This document shows positions 49,695-58,093 of a stretch of 64,000 nucleotides of DNA, in pieces (the stretch's first letter is position 1; the number at the start of each line of letters is the position of its first letter). The notes beneath the pieces are model-generated. The model worked only from the letters and a program-made list of their open reading frames with translations, was not told the DNA's origin and ran no database searches. The stretch is from an uncultured Aquiluna sp. Its GTDB lineage: Bacteria > Actinomycetota > Actinomycetes > Actinomycetales > Microbacteriaceae. The translations under genes were made by a program, and so were the position numbers. Location: NCBI GenBank assembly GCA_913057795.1, contig CAJXOD010000004.1, positions 1 to 64,000 of the forward strand, in the 5' to 3' direction.

Positions 49695-49868
49695 ATGGCA
49701 GCAATGAAGCCTCGCACCGGTGATGGACCTATGGAAGCAGAACGCGAGACAAGGGGACTAATCGTCCTAAGGGTTCCGCTTGAAGGCGGCGGCCGGCTCG
49801 TTGTCTCAGTAAATGACACCGAGGCGAAAGAACTTTTTAAAGTCCTAGAGTCCGTAGTTAAGAAATAG
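49695..49868 (+). CDS. DUF3117-family small protein
   Basis: A 57-residue protein with the conserved opening MAAMKPRTGDGPMEAERETR and the core VPLEGGGRLVV of the actinobacterial DUF3117 family. AAGGAG lies ten bases before the ATG and a good promoter lies upstream. The function is unknown. Its end overlaps the convergent methyltransferase gene by 11 bases. Confidence 0.9.
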   Translation: MAAMKPRTGDGPMEAERETRGLIVLRVPLEGGGRLVVSVNDTEAKELFKVLESVVKK

Positions 49869-50514
49869 CCCCTGGTCTTCTAACGGCAACCAGTAAGCCA
49901 TCCCCAAGCATCGAGATGCTTGAGATAAATTCTTCGGATTCTTCAAACACCCTGACTACCGCGCGCATAGCCGATGTCTCATCGTCTCGAAGCGCAGGGT
50001 TCGGAACCCTGTCACGCCATAGAGCGTGAGAGATGACAATTGCACCCGAAGGTCTTACCAGTCCAATGGCGTGAGGCAAAAGCTGTTCTAGATCAAAAGG
50101 CTCAATGTCCAAAAACACTAGGTCGTACGCGGCCTCTGTCATGTTTGCCATGACGGCCGCGGCCCTCCCCGTGATAACCCTTGCTCTACTTGCCGGGACA
50201 TTGGCTAATTGAAAGTTGGTTCGAGCCTGATTTTGATACTCGGGCTCATCATCGATAGTGGTTAGAGTGCTGGTTTCTGATGCACTCAATAACCACAGGC
50301 CGGATACTCCAGCACCGGTTCCGGCCTCCACTATGTTTTTCGCGGAGAGCATCGCTGCAATGGATGCGAGCCCCGCACCGGTTGCAGGCGTCACCGACTC
50401 AACGCCGAGCTGCTCAGCGCTGTTTCGGGCAACAGAAATGTGATCGGGTTCGCGGTTGAAATTCTCCGCGTATTTCCAGCTTGAAATCTTGTCTATCATC
50501 TTGGTCCCAAGCAT
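49858..50514 (-). CDS. O-methyltransferase-family protein (Rv1220c-like)
   Basis: A 218-residue class I SAM-dependent methyltransferase. The SAM motif is NIVEAGTGAGVSGLWLL with the acidic residue after strand 2 (LTTIDDEPEY), and YDLVFLDIEPFDL is the metal/catalytic region. The best context match is Rv1220c, which lies near tatB in mycobacteria. The start may be ATG 50514 or ATG 50499. Divergent from tatB; the sigE-rseA-htrA genes found between them in mycobacteria are absent. Confidence 0.85.
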   Translation of the reverse strand: MLGTKMIDKISSWKYAENFNREPDHISVARNSAEQLGVESVTPATGAGLASIAAMLSAKNIVEAGTGAGVSGLWLLSASETSTLTTIDDEPEYQNQARTNFQLANVPASRARVITGRAAAVMANMTEAAYDLVFLDIEPFDLEQLLPHAIGLVRPSGAIVISHALWRDRVPNPALRDDETSAMRAVVRVFEESEEFISSISMLGDGLLVAVRRPGAIS

Positions 50515-50551
50515 AGGTTGCCATGTGTAAAAAGGATGGATTGGTTAGTTG

Positions 50552-50557
50552 TAAACT
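50552..50557 (+). promoter_or_regulatory. -10 box for leaderless tatB
   Basis: TAAACT ends 7 bases before the tatB ATG at 50565 and no ribosome site lies between. Confidence 0.5.
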
Positions 50558-50564
50558 CATTTTC

Positions 50565-50921
50565 ATGTTTGGTCTTAGTGCTGAGAAGCTGCTGCTGCTA
50601 GCTCTCCTTGCGGTCCTAATCTTGGGACCTGAGCGCCTGCCCTACTATGCCAAGCAGTTGGGTGAGTGGGCTCGTAAAGGTAAGCGAATGGTCGACAATG
50701 CCCAAGTCCAAATGAAATCTGAGCTGGGCGAAGGTTTCGAAGACATGGACTGGAAGAAGCTAGACCCGCGGCAGTATGACCCAAGGCGAATTGTCCGAGA
50801 AGCACTGATGGAAGAAAAGAAAAGACCGGCTAACGCGGCCGAAACTCTGAATAGAGCCAAACCACCTCAAAAGCCACTTGAATTTGGAGAGTCTCCACCG
50901 TTCGACCAGGAATCTACCTAG
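50565..50921 (+). CDS. tatB: Twin-arginine translocase subunit TatB
   Basis: A 118-residue protein with a single N-terminal membrane helix (MFGLSAEKLLLLALLAVLIL), the conserved GPERLP hinge, an amphipathic helix and an acidic/basic C-terminal tail. TatB recognises twin-arginine signals with TatC. ATG 50565 gives the canonical MFG start; an in-frame ATG at 50523 adds 14 atypical residues. The stop is interlocked (CTAG) with that of the convergent aldehyde dehydrogenase. Confidence 0.92.
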   Translation: MFGLSAEKLLLLALLAVLILGPERLPYYAKQLGEWARKGKRMVDNAQVQMKSELGEGFEDMDWKKLDPRQYDPRRIVREALMEEKKRPANAAETLNRAKPPQKPLEFGESPPFDQEST

Positions 50922-52393
50922 AGCTTCCCCATCCACCTGACCATTTTGGTCATGATTGGCGCTAGCCGCAGATACTGCCTTGCTCTGGTTGGCAGTTTTA
51001 TTGGAAAGTTATTGCTGACCCCAATTGTTCGGGATTCGGTGAATCTCAAAAGTCCTTGGGGTCCAGAACGTCGCCCCATCCCAGACTGCTTCATACCGCC
51101 CATTGGTGCTGCCATGGAGGCCATCGTGGCTCGATAGCCCTCGTTTATGTTCACTGACCCGGCCATGAGCTTAGAGGCGACCTGAAGTGCTTGTTTGCGA
51201 TTCCCGACTACCGAAGCGTTCAGGCCATATTCACTGGCATTCGAGAGTTCAATTGCCTGATCCAGGCCCTCGTAACCCACGAGAGCAATTACCGGACCAA
51301 AAACTTCCTTGTGGAGAATCTCAGCACCTTGTGGAATCTGGGTGATGACAGTTGGCGCATAGAAATTCGGCCCGAGATCCAGCAGGGCACGTCCGCCTGT
51401 AAGCACGACCGCCCCTTCTTGCTTGGCTCGATCCACGAAGCCAGAAACTCTCTCGAGTTGAGCAGACGATGTAAGGGCGCCTAGGTCGAAGTCGAATTTA
51501 TTCGAGCTACCCAATTTCAAAGACTCGACCCTGCGCTTCAGGACTAGCTCGAACTTTTGAAGATCATGGTTTGAAACATACAGCCGTTCGATGGCCACAC
51601 AGAGTTGGCCGCTATTTCCAAAAGCTCCGCCAATTGCGATTTCCGCAGCTTTTTCCAAGTCTGCACCGGGCAGAACAATCATGGGGTTCTTACCGCCGAG
51701 CTCTAGGGAATAGCCCACAAGTCTGGAAGCTGCTCTTGCTGCAACTAATTTTCCGGTCGCGGTGGATCCGGTGAAGGCTACGAAGTCGGCATGATCGGTT
51801 ACTGCATTGCCCACTTCGGTCGCATCCCCGTGGACCACTTGCCAGATGTCCTCCGGTATTCCCGCTTCAACACTCAAGTCCCTTGCTAACTGGACTGTTT
51901 TTGCGGTCTGGTTGTCGGCTTTTTGAACAACTGCGTTACCAGCCATGAGCGCTGGGATAACATCCATCATTGTCAGTGCGAGCGGGTAGTTCCAGGGGGT
52001 AATGATTCCAACCACACCCACTGGAGAGGGTTCTACAAAAGCACTAATCATGAACGGCACTCCAGCGCGAACGCGCTTTCGACGCATGAGACTCGAAACA
52101 GTCTTTGCGTAGTAAGCGACGGCACCAAGAGCACCCGTAAGCTCCTCGAACGCATGAGCCTTGGACTTACCGGTTTCTTTTTGAAGTAGGTCAAGAATTT
52201 GCTCTTCACGTTCCACCAGTAGTCCAGCAATTTTGCTGGCGATCCCAGCACGCTCTTTGGCACTTCGATTGGCCCATTCAACCTGAGCATCCCGGCCCGC
52301 TTGAAACTTTAGGGCCACTTCTGTTTTTGAGTGCGCGGCAATTTCGTGGAGCTTATTTCCCGTAAGTGGGTCGATAACGCTAATGGTTTTCAT
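50918..52393 (-). CDS. Aldehyde dehydrogenase, succinate-semialdehyde type
   Basis: A 491-residue NAD(P)-dependent aldehyde dehydrogenase. The catalytic Cys is in NSGQLCVAIERLYV and the general-base Glu in LELGGKNPMIV; GSTATGKLV is the cofactor motif. The subgroup resembles succinic-semialdehyde dehydrogenases of actinobacteria, but the true substrate cannot be fixed from sequence. It follows mrp by 8 bases in the MgtE/CBS-DUF1003-mrp operon and ends in an interlocked stop with tatB. Confidence 0.88.
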   Translation of the reverse strand: MKTISVIDPLTGNKLHEIAAHSKTEVALKFQAGRDAQVEWANRSAKERAGIASKIAGLLVEREEQILDLLQKETGKSKAHAFEELTGALGAVAYYAKTVSSLMRRKRVRAGVPFMISAFVEPSPVGVVGIITPWNYPLALTMMDVIPALMAGNAVVQKADNQTAKTVQLARDLSVEAGIPEDIWQVVHGDATEVGNAVTDHADFVAFTGSTATGKLVAARAASRLVGYSLELGGKNPMIVLPGADLEKAAEIAIGGAFGNSGQLCVAIERLYVSNHDLQKFELVLKRRVESLKLGSSNKFDFDLGALTSSAQLERVSGFVDRAKQEGAVVLTGGRALLDLGPNFYAPTVITQIPQGAEILHKEVFGPVIALVGYEGLDQAIELSNASEYGLNASVVGNRKQALQVASKLMAGSVNINEGYRATMASMAAPMGGMKQSGMGRRSGPQGLLRFTESRTIGVSNNFPIKLPTRARQYLRLAPIMTKMVRWMGKL

Positions 52394-52401
52394 GCCAACA
52401 C

Positions 52402-53505
52402 CTAACTCGGGGTTATCTTCAAAGATTTCCCAGCAAGTCCGCGTGGGGAATCCATTAGTAGTTTTGCAATTCTTGTAATCTCTACGGCTGCAGGATCGGC
52501 CGGGTCAGAAACCACAATAGGCAGCTGGTTATCGGCGGATATCCGGAGGTCCTGACTGATAGGAATTTTGCCCATCAGCTGCACTTGTTTTCCACTTATC
52601 TCGGTGAGTCTCGCGGCAACAGCATCGCCACCTCCAGACCCAAAAATCTCAATCGGCCCGTTCTCTGATGGGAGATAACTCATATTCTCAATGACACCAA
52701 GAATCTCTTGACCAGTTTGTAGGCCGATTGCACCGGATCTTTCGGCGACGATAGCCGCAGTGTGCTGAGGTGTTGTAACAACAAGCGTTTTAGCCTTGGA
52801 CAGCAATTGCCCAAGGCTGATAGCAACGTCACCGGTACCTGGCGGCAGGTCAACCAGCAAGAAATCAAGGTCTCCCCAAAACACATCGGTTAAGAATTGC
52901 TCCACGGCTCTGTGAAGCATGGGACCGCGCCATGCCACCGGTTGGTTGTCCTTCACGAAAAAGCCAATCGATATAACCTTCACGTCGTGCGCTATGGGAG
53001 GCAGCATGAGGTTTTCGACCTGGGTTGGGCTTTGGTTTACACCAATCAACTGCGGAACTGAATAACCAAAAATATCCGCGTCGAGGAGGCCCACTTTTTG
53101 ACCAAGGCCGGCAAGGGCAACCGCGAGGTTCACCGTCAAAGTCGATTTGCCAACTCCGCCTTTGCCGCTCGAGACGAAAATCACGCGAGTGAGATTATCT
53201 TTATCCGCGAAGGGATTGTACTTTGGAGGCTTGTCTCCGCGCAGTTTTAGAGTCAGGGCTTTGCGTTCGTCGTTGGTCATCGTGGTCATTTCGACCTCGA
53301 CGTTTTTGAAGACCGCTGCGAGCGCCTCATTGACGTCGCGCTCGATGGATTGCGCTGCTGGACAACCAACAATTGTGAGCTTTATCTGAACCGAAACTGA
53401 ATCCTCGGTCTCTTGGATCGGACCCACCATATCAAGTTCGGTGATTGGCCGGCGAAGCTCAGGGTCAATGACTCCGGCTAGCGCCGCTAAAGCGCGTTGG
53501 CTCAT
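52402..53505 (-). CDS. mrp: Mrp/ApbC-family iron-sulfur carrier ATPase
   Basis: A 367-residue protein with an N-terminal MIP18/DUF59 domain (ALAGVIDPELRRPITELDMV) and a P-loop domain with deviant Walker A SSGKGGVGKST, LLDADIFGYSVPQLIG and DLPPGTGDVAIS. It is thought to carry Fe-S clusters to apoproteins. The CxxC motif typical of many members is not visible near the C-terminus. The ATG overlaps the DUF1003 stop by 4 bases. Confidence 0.93.
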   Translation of the reverse strand: MSQRALAALAGVIDPELRRPITELDMVGPIQETEDSVSVQIKLTIVGCPAAQSIERDVNEALAAVFKNVEVEMTTMTNDERKALTLKLRGDKPPKYNPFADKDNLTRVIFVSSGKGGVGKSTLTVNLAVALAGLGQKVGLLDADIFGYSVPQLIGVNQSPTQVENLMLPPIAHDVKVISIGFFVKDNQPVAWRGPMLHRAVEQFLTDVFWGDLDFLLVDLPPGTGDVAISLGQLLSKAKTLVVTTPQHTAAIVAERSGAIGLQTGQEILGVIENMSYLPSENGPIEIFGSGGGDAVAARLTEISGKQVQLMGKIPISQDLRISADNQLPIVVSDPADPAAVEITRIAKLLMDSPRGLAGKSLKITPS

Positions 53506-54017
53506 TTGGATTTCTTGCCAGGTTTTTTGTCTTCACGCAATTGCTCGAGCAGCTCCTTCATTGCGTCTCGGATCTCGTCTCTAACAAAGTCTTTAGTTGC
53601 CACTTCATCAACCGCTAGCGCTAGGGCTGCTACCTCCCGGGTCAAGTACTCGGTGTCAGCAAGGGTCCGCTCGGCGCGCTGTCGGTCCTGCTCGAACTTA
53701 ACGCGGTCCCTGTCATCCTGTCGGTTCTGGGCCAGCAGGATCAGCGGTGCTGCGTAAGAGGCCTGCAACGATAAAAGCAAAGTCAGGAGAGTGAAGTTCA
53801 GTGCCCGCGGGTCGAACTGGGCCCCCTGGGGTGCCAAAGTGTTCCAGCTCAGCCAGAGCGCCACGAAGACCGTCATGAAAATCAGGAACGCGCCTGTACC
53901 CATAGCACGCGCGAACCTTTCGGAAACGCGTCCAACCGTCTCTTGCGAGATGTTCGGAATCCGGAACCGGGTCCGACGAGTCATCGGCTTCTCGAGCACT
54001 GATCTGTTTCTAGCCAT
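53502..54017 (-). CDS. DUF1003 membrane protein
   Basis: A 171-residue protein with two membrane helices (~44-62 and ~72-92) followed by a charged, coiled-coil-like C-terminal region and a lysine-rich tail. FVALWLSWNTLAP and ALNFTLLTLLLSLQASYAAPLIL are typical DUF1003 motifs. Function unknown. It is coupled to the MgtE/CBS protein (1-base overlap) and to mrp (4-base overlap). Confidence 0.92.
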   Translation of the reverse strand: MARNRSVLEKPMTRRTRFRIPNISQETVGRVSERFARAMGTGAFLIFMTVFVALWLSWNTLAPQGAQFDPRALNFTLLTLLLSLQASYAAPLILLAQNRQDDRDRVKFEQDRQRAERTLADTEYLTREVAALALAVDEVATKDFVRDEIRDAMKELLEQLREDKKPGKKSK

Positions 54018-55258
54018 CAGCGCTCTTCCTCACTTCGCCAGTCGTCAGGAAGCAGGTGGTCCAAAACATCGTCTACTGTCACAACCCCGACAAGTCGCTT
54101 TTCATCGTCGGTGACCGGCAAGGCTACTAGATCGTAACTTGCGAGATATCGGTGAATCTGAGCAATTGGAGTGTCCAGTGCCACTGGTTCTTGCTCGGTG
54201 TCCAAGATCGACCCAAGGCGCTCATGAGGCGGGTATCGCAAGAGCTTTTGGAAATGCACGACGCCCAAATAGCGTCCAGTTGGGGCTTCGTAAGGTGGGA
54301 GAGTTACGAATACTTGGGCTGCCAAGACTGGCTCGACTTCTTTTCGCCTAACTAGGGCCATTGCCTGAGCAATTGTGGTGTCGGCGGCGCAGATTATCGC
54401 CTCCGGAGTCATCATTCCGCCGGCGGTATAAGGCTCGTACTGCAAGAGCTGCCTTATGTCATCCGCTTCTTCATCGTCCATGAGACCCAGGAGCGTTTCT
54501 GCGCGCTCCGGGGATAGATTTGCCATCAGGTCGGCCGCATCATCCGGCCCCATTAGATCAAGAACTTCGGCCGCTCGCGCGTCATCAAGATCGTTAATGA
54601 TCTCCAGTTGTTCCTCTTCGGGAAGCTCTTCCAGTAGATCAGCCAAGCGTTCGTCATCCAGCTCGTCCGCAAGGGCTAGCATTCGGTGTTCAGGTAGATC
54701 CAACACTGCGGTGGCAAGGTCAGCCGGGCGAAGGTCGGCCACCGTCGAAAGCAGCTGCCGGGCATCTTGGTCGGCTGGGTTCTCTCGGTTTTCAGCGACT
54801 TCCTGCCACTGAACGAACATGGTGGGACCCTTAGCAAAGGGTATGGCCGAATTCTTTTTTTGCTTTCTCACAAACAATTCGGACAAAACCCAATCGCCGC
54901 GCTTACCTTGTTCAATTGCAAAGTCTTCGATGCTTGCCAGACCGGCCCCATCGAGCAAGGTGACTTTCCGGCCAAGCATCTGGGCAATTGCCCTAACTTC
55001 TTGACCGCGCATGGTGAAACGGCGAAGGTCTATTAGGCCGTTGGTTATTAGCTGGCCCGGAGCGATTGCTGTGACTCGTGCAATTGGCAGAAAGACTCTT
55101 CTTCTGCCAGAGATTTCAATGATGAAGCCGGTGGCTCGCGGTGGAAGGGTGGTTCGGTATGCCATCAGCACGTCGATTACCTTGCCAACTCGGTCTCCCT
55201 GAGGGTCAAAAACACCACAGCCCACCAATCTGGCTACGAAGACTCTGGTTGCGCTCAT
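54017..55258 (-). CDS. MgtE intracellular-domain and CBS-domain protein without channel
   Basis: A 413-residue soluble protein. The N-terminal ~170 residues look PRC-barrel-like (VGKVIDVLM, GRKVTLLDGAGLASIEDF), followed by the MgtE N-terminal superhelix (LLEELPEEEQLEIINDLDD and similar repeats) and two CBS motifs (VHFQKLLRYPP, LVGVVTVDDVLDHLLPDDW). The transmembrane channel of true MgtE is absent, as in mycobacterial Rv1232c. It may sense Mg2+ or nucleotides. TAAGGT 7 bases before the ATG indicates a leaderless operon start. Confidence 0.87.
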   Translation of the reverse strand: MSATRVFVARLVGCGVFDPQGDRVGKVIDVLMAYRTTLPPRATGFIIEISGRRRVFLPIARVTAIAPGQLITNGLIDLRRFTMRGQEVRAIAQMLGRKVTLLDGAGLASIEDFAIEQGKRGDWVLSELFVRKQKKNSAIPFAKGPTMFVQWQEVAENRENPADQDARQLLSTVADLRPADLATAVLDLPEHRMLALADELDDERLADLLEELPEEEQLEIINDLDDARAAEVLDLMGPDDAADLMANLSPERAETLLGLMDDEEADDIRQLLQYEPYTAGGMMTPEAIICAADTTIAQAMALVRRKEVEPVLAAQVFVTLPPYEAPTGRYLGVVHFQKLLRYPPHERLGSILDTEQEPVALDTPIAQIHRYLASYDLVALPVTDDEKRLVGVVTVDDVLDHLLPDDWRSEEER

Positions 55259-55265
55259 AGAGATA

Positions 55266-55271
55266 ACCTTA
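55266..55271 (-). promoter_or_regulatory. -10 box for leaderless MgtE/CBS operon
   Basis: TAAGGT on the minus strand ends 7 bases before the ATG at 55258. Confidence 0.45.
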
Positions 55272-55304
55272 TGCGGACATGCCTAATCCTGAAAGGCTTC
55301 TTGA

Positions 55305-55820
55305 ATGTCTGATGCCAGAAAAAGCTCCAAAAAAAACAACTCTGCTCTCTCGATCCCTCGCGGACACAGCCTGGGCGAATTTCGAACCCACACCGAGGCA
55401 ACCGAGTTTGTGAACAGGCTGGTCGCGGCAGATTTCAAGGCAAATAAAGTCACCATTCTCGGCCATGACTTAGTCATGGTTGAGAAGGTCAGATCAAGAC
55501 TCGGTTACGGTCGCGTAGCCGCTTCAGGAGTCTTAACCGGCTTTTGGCTTGGCCTAATTTTTGCGCTTCTTATTGGAGCAGGTTTTGATGTCGGTGCCGA
55601 TGGGGAGATCAACTACGCCCCACAAGAATTCCTGGCCGTTATTGTGATTGCAGCCGGTGTTGGCATGCTCGTGAACATCCTTCGATTCCTGGCCTCAAAG
55701 AACAAGCGCGGTTTTCTAAGCTCGCAGATGCCGGTGGCCGCAAGATACGAAGTTATCGTGCCCGAAGAAGATGCGGCAAAGGCCATGCAAATTGTGAATA
55801 TGGCGCGCGACCTGAGCTAA
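55305..55820 (+). CDS. General-stress-protein-17M-like membrane protein
   Basis: A 171-residue protein with an N-terminal ferredoxin-like segment (EFRTHTEATEFVNRLVAADF), two central membrane helices (~73-95 and ~107-128) and a C-terminal region YEVIVPEEDAAKAMQIV. It resembles GSP17M-domain proteins adjacent to Rv1232c-like genes. Function unknown. GAAAGG precedes the ATG. Its stop directly abuts the end of pepP. Confidence 0.75.
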   Translation: MSDARKSSKKNNSALSIPRGHSLGEFRTHTEATEFVNRLVAADFKANKVTILGHDLVMVEKVRSRLGYGRVAASGVLTGFWLGLIFALLIGAGFDVGADGEINYAPQEFLAVIVIAAGVGMLVNILRFLASKNKRGFLSSQMPVAARYEVIVPEEDAAKAMQIVNMARDLS

Positions 55821-57206
55821 TCAGGACAGTTGGTCGGCGAACCAGTTCTCAACGTCGCTTGCGGTTCGTGGCAAAGCGGCGCTTAGGTTTTCATAACCAG
55901 ACTCAGTGACCAAAACGTCATCCTCAATTCTCACGCCTATCCCACGGTATTCTTCCGGCAGATTCAGGTCATTTTGGTGAAAGTAGAGGCCGGGCTCTAT
56001 CGTAAAAATCATTCCTTTTTCTAGGATTCCGTCTTGATACATTTCGCGCCTAGCTTTAGCGCAGTCGTGGACATCAAGCCCGAGGTGGTGGCTGGTGCCG
56101 TGGACCATATATCTGCGATGATGCTGGTTATCTTTTTCCAGTGCCTCTTCGGCTGTCACTGGAATGATTCCAAGCTCGGCCACTCGTCTCGCAATTACCT
56201 CGATCGCTGCGTTGTGAACTTCGCGGAATCTGATCCCCGGTTTCACAACCGCAAAGGCCGCGTCGGCGGCCTCTAGCACCGTGTTGTAGACCCAAAGCTG
56301 CTCTTTTGAGAATTGGCCATTAACTGGAATTGTCCTTGTTACGTCGGCTGTGTACAACGAGTCAAGCTCAGCTCCGGCGTCAATCAGTATCAAGTCGCCA
56401 GGTTTGACTTCGCCATCGTTTTTTGTCCAATGCAGGATGCAAGCGTTTGGCCCGCTGGCGGCGATTGTTTCGTAGCCGAGCTCAAAACCGTTTTGCCTTG
56501 CCACGCTGTAAAAGGCGGTCTCAACAACTCGTTCGCCTCTGGCCTGCTTGGTGGCCTTTGGGATAGATCTGGCAACTTCTCTAAAACCGGCAACGGTGAT
56601 TCCGACTGCTTCACGCATTTGGGCAATCTCGTAGTCATCTTTTACAAACCTCAGCGACGAGGCGGCTTCGGCAAGTTCCGGATCCTCCATCTCCAGCACT
56701 GCCCCAATCGATTTGAGGTCGTGCTCCATCTCCTTTAGGTCTTTGGTTTCGATGCCTAGCTGTAATGAGACTTGGGCCAAGGTAGGTCGTGGGCCAACCC
56801 AGAATTCTCCGATCGCAGGGTTGGCGAAAAACTCATCGGAATCTCTTCCTGCAGTTGGCATGAGATACAGAGTCGATTCGCAATTTTCCTGCCTACCATC
56901 GATAAGCAAGACCGATCCAGGAACAGTTGCCGAGCCCCATCCTGTGAGGTGTGTAAAGGCTGTGTCTGGGCGATACCGATAGTCGGTGTCATTCGCTCTC
57001 ACTTTTGGATTAGTGGCGGCAACCATTAGGACTTTGCCCACAAACTTTGCCGAGAGAGCCTCTCTTCGCCTCAGGCTGTGGTCGGCTACTTCCCAGCGGG
57101 TGATTGGCGGCGAGTCAATTTCTGCCCAGTTCGAGGAAATGAAATCCATAAATTGTTCCGATTGTGGAACGCGAGAACGGTTAGTTGGCTGAGAATTTTT
57201 CGTCAT
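55821..57206 (-). CDS. pepP: Xaa-Pro aminopeptidase (M24B)
   Basis: A 461-residue aminopeptidase P. The pita-bread domain has the dimetal ligands in DAGAELDSLYTADVTRT, HGTSHHLGLDVHD, TIEPGLYFH and GVRIEDDVLV. The N-terminal domain (~1-170) is the AMP_N type. It removes N-terminal residues preceding proline. ATG 57206 (MTKNSQPTN) has AGGAG 12 bases upstream; a longer in-frame start would overlap the PHP gene. Divergent from the PHP gene with start codons 17 bases apart. Confidence 0.93.
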   Translation of the reverse strand: MTKNSQPTNRSRVPQSEQFMDFISSNWAEIDSPPITRWEVADHSLRRREALSAKFVGKVLMVAATNPKVRANDTDYRYRPDTAFTHLTGWGSATVPGSVLLIDGRQENCESTLYLMPTAGRDSDEFFANPAIGEFWVGPRPTLAQVSLQLGIETKDLKEMEHDLKSIGAVLEMEDPELAEAASSLRFVKDDYEIAQMREAVGITVAGFREVARSIPKATKQARGERVVETAFYSVARQNGFELGYETIAASGPNACILHWTKNDGEVKPGDLILIDAGAELDSLYTADVTRTIPVNGQFSKEQLWVYNTVLEAADAAFAVVKPGIRFREVHNAAIEVIARRVAELGIIPVTAEEALEKDNQHHRRYMVHGTSHHLGLDVHDCAKARREMYQDGILEKGMIFTIEPGLYFHQNDLNLPEEYRGIGVRIEDDVLVTESGYENLSAALPRTASDVENWFADQLS

Positions 57207-57211
57207 GGCAC

Positions 57212-57217
57212 TATTCT
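57212..57217 (+). promoter_or_regulatory. -10 box for leaderless PHP gene
   Basis: TATTCT ends 6 bases before GTG 57224; the upstream in-frame ATG at 57185 lies inside pepP. Confidence 0.5.
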
Positions 57218-57223
57218 GCTCCT

Positions 57224-58093
57224 GTGATAGACCTACATGCACACTCAAACATGAGTGACGGATTAGACAGCCCAACTGAACTCGTTCAGAACGCCGCGCT
57301 TGCAGGTGTCACGACGCTCGCAATTACAGATCACGACACCACTCTTGGCTGGGATGAGGCAATAATTGCTGGTCGTCAGAACCAGGTGCGCGTAATTCCC
57401 GGAATCGAAGTGTCGACCAGGCAGCTGATTGGGGAGAACCGTTCGATTAGCGTCCACATACTTGCGTATCTTCCAGACCCCAAAAACTCAGCGCTGGTTG
57501 AGGAGCTTGACAAGACCAGGCGTTCGAGAATTGAGAGAGCAAAAAAAATGGTTGCTCTTCTGGCTGAGGACTATCCAATTACTTGGGAAATGGTCCTCGC
57601 GCAGATACCAGAGGGTTCCACGGTCGGACGACCAGCCTTGGCGGACACTCTGGTATCAATGGGAGTTGTTCCCACGCGTTCGGATGCGTTCACGTCAATT
57701 CTTCATTCTCACTCGCGCTATTACGTTTCGGATTACTCGGTCGACACCACTGACGCCATAGCCTTGATTCGTGGTGCAGGAGGGGTGTCAGTTATTGCTC
57801 ACCCGCTGATCGACTTTCCCGCCGGAGCGTCAATGACGGATTTACCAGCGGAATTTTTCAAGATCCTAATAGGTGCAGGCCTGAATGGCATCGAAATTGA
57901 GCACCGTTCCGTTCCGAAGCAAGCAAAGCAATGGCTGAAGAATTTAGCGGTGAAACATAATTTGATAACCACTGGCTCCAGCGACTATCACGGTATTGAC
58001 GGGAAAGACAACCGGCTCGGTGAAAACCGAACTGAGCCTGCAATGCTTCAGCGAATTTTAGATCAAGCCTCTGGCTTTGAGGTTCCTTTATAG
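57224..58093 (+). CDS. PHP-domain phosphoesterase
   Basis: A 289-residue PHP protein. Metal ligands are in DLHAHSNMSDG, ITDHDTTLGWDEA, PGIEVS and the C-terminal SSDYHG. This group includes 3',5'-nucleoside bisphosphate phosphatases (RNase AM/YciV-like), a likely function. GTG 57224 begins right at the conserved IDLHAHS and is preceded by TATTCT. Its end overlaps the convergent helicase by 31 bases. Confidence 0.88.
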   Translation: MIDLHAHSNMSDGLDSPTELVQNAALAGVTTLAITDHDTTLGWDEAIIAGRQNQVRVIPGIEVSTRQLIGENRSISVHILAYLPDPKNSALVEELDKTRRSRIERAKKMVALLAEDYPITWEMVLAQIPEGSTVGRPALADTLVSMGVVPTRSDAFTSILHSHSRYYVSDYSVDTTDAIALIRGAGGVSVIAHPLIDFPAGASMTDLPAEFFKILIGAGLNGIEIEHRSVPKQAKQWLKNLAVKHNLITTGSSDYHGIDGKDNRLGENRTEPAMLQRILDQASGFEVPL

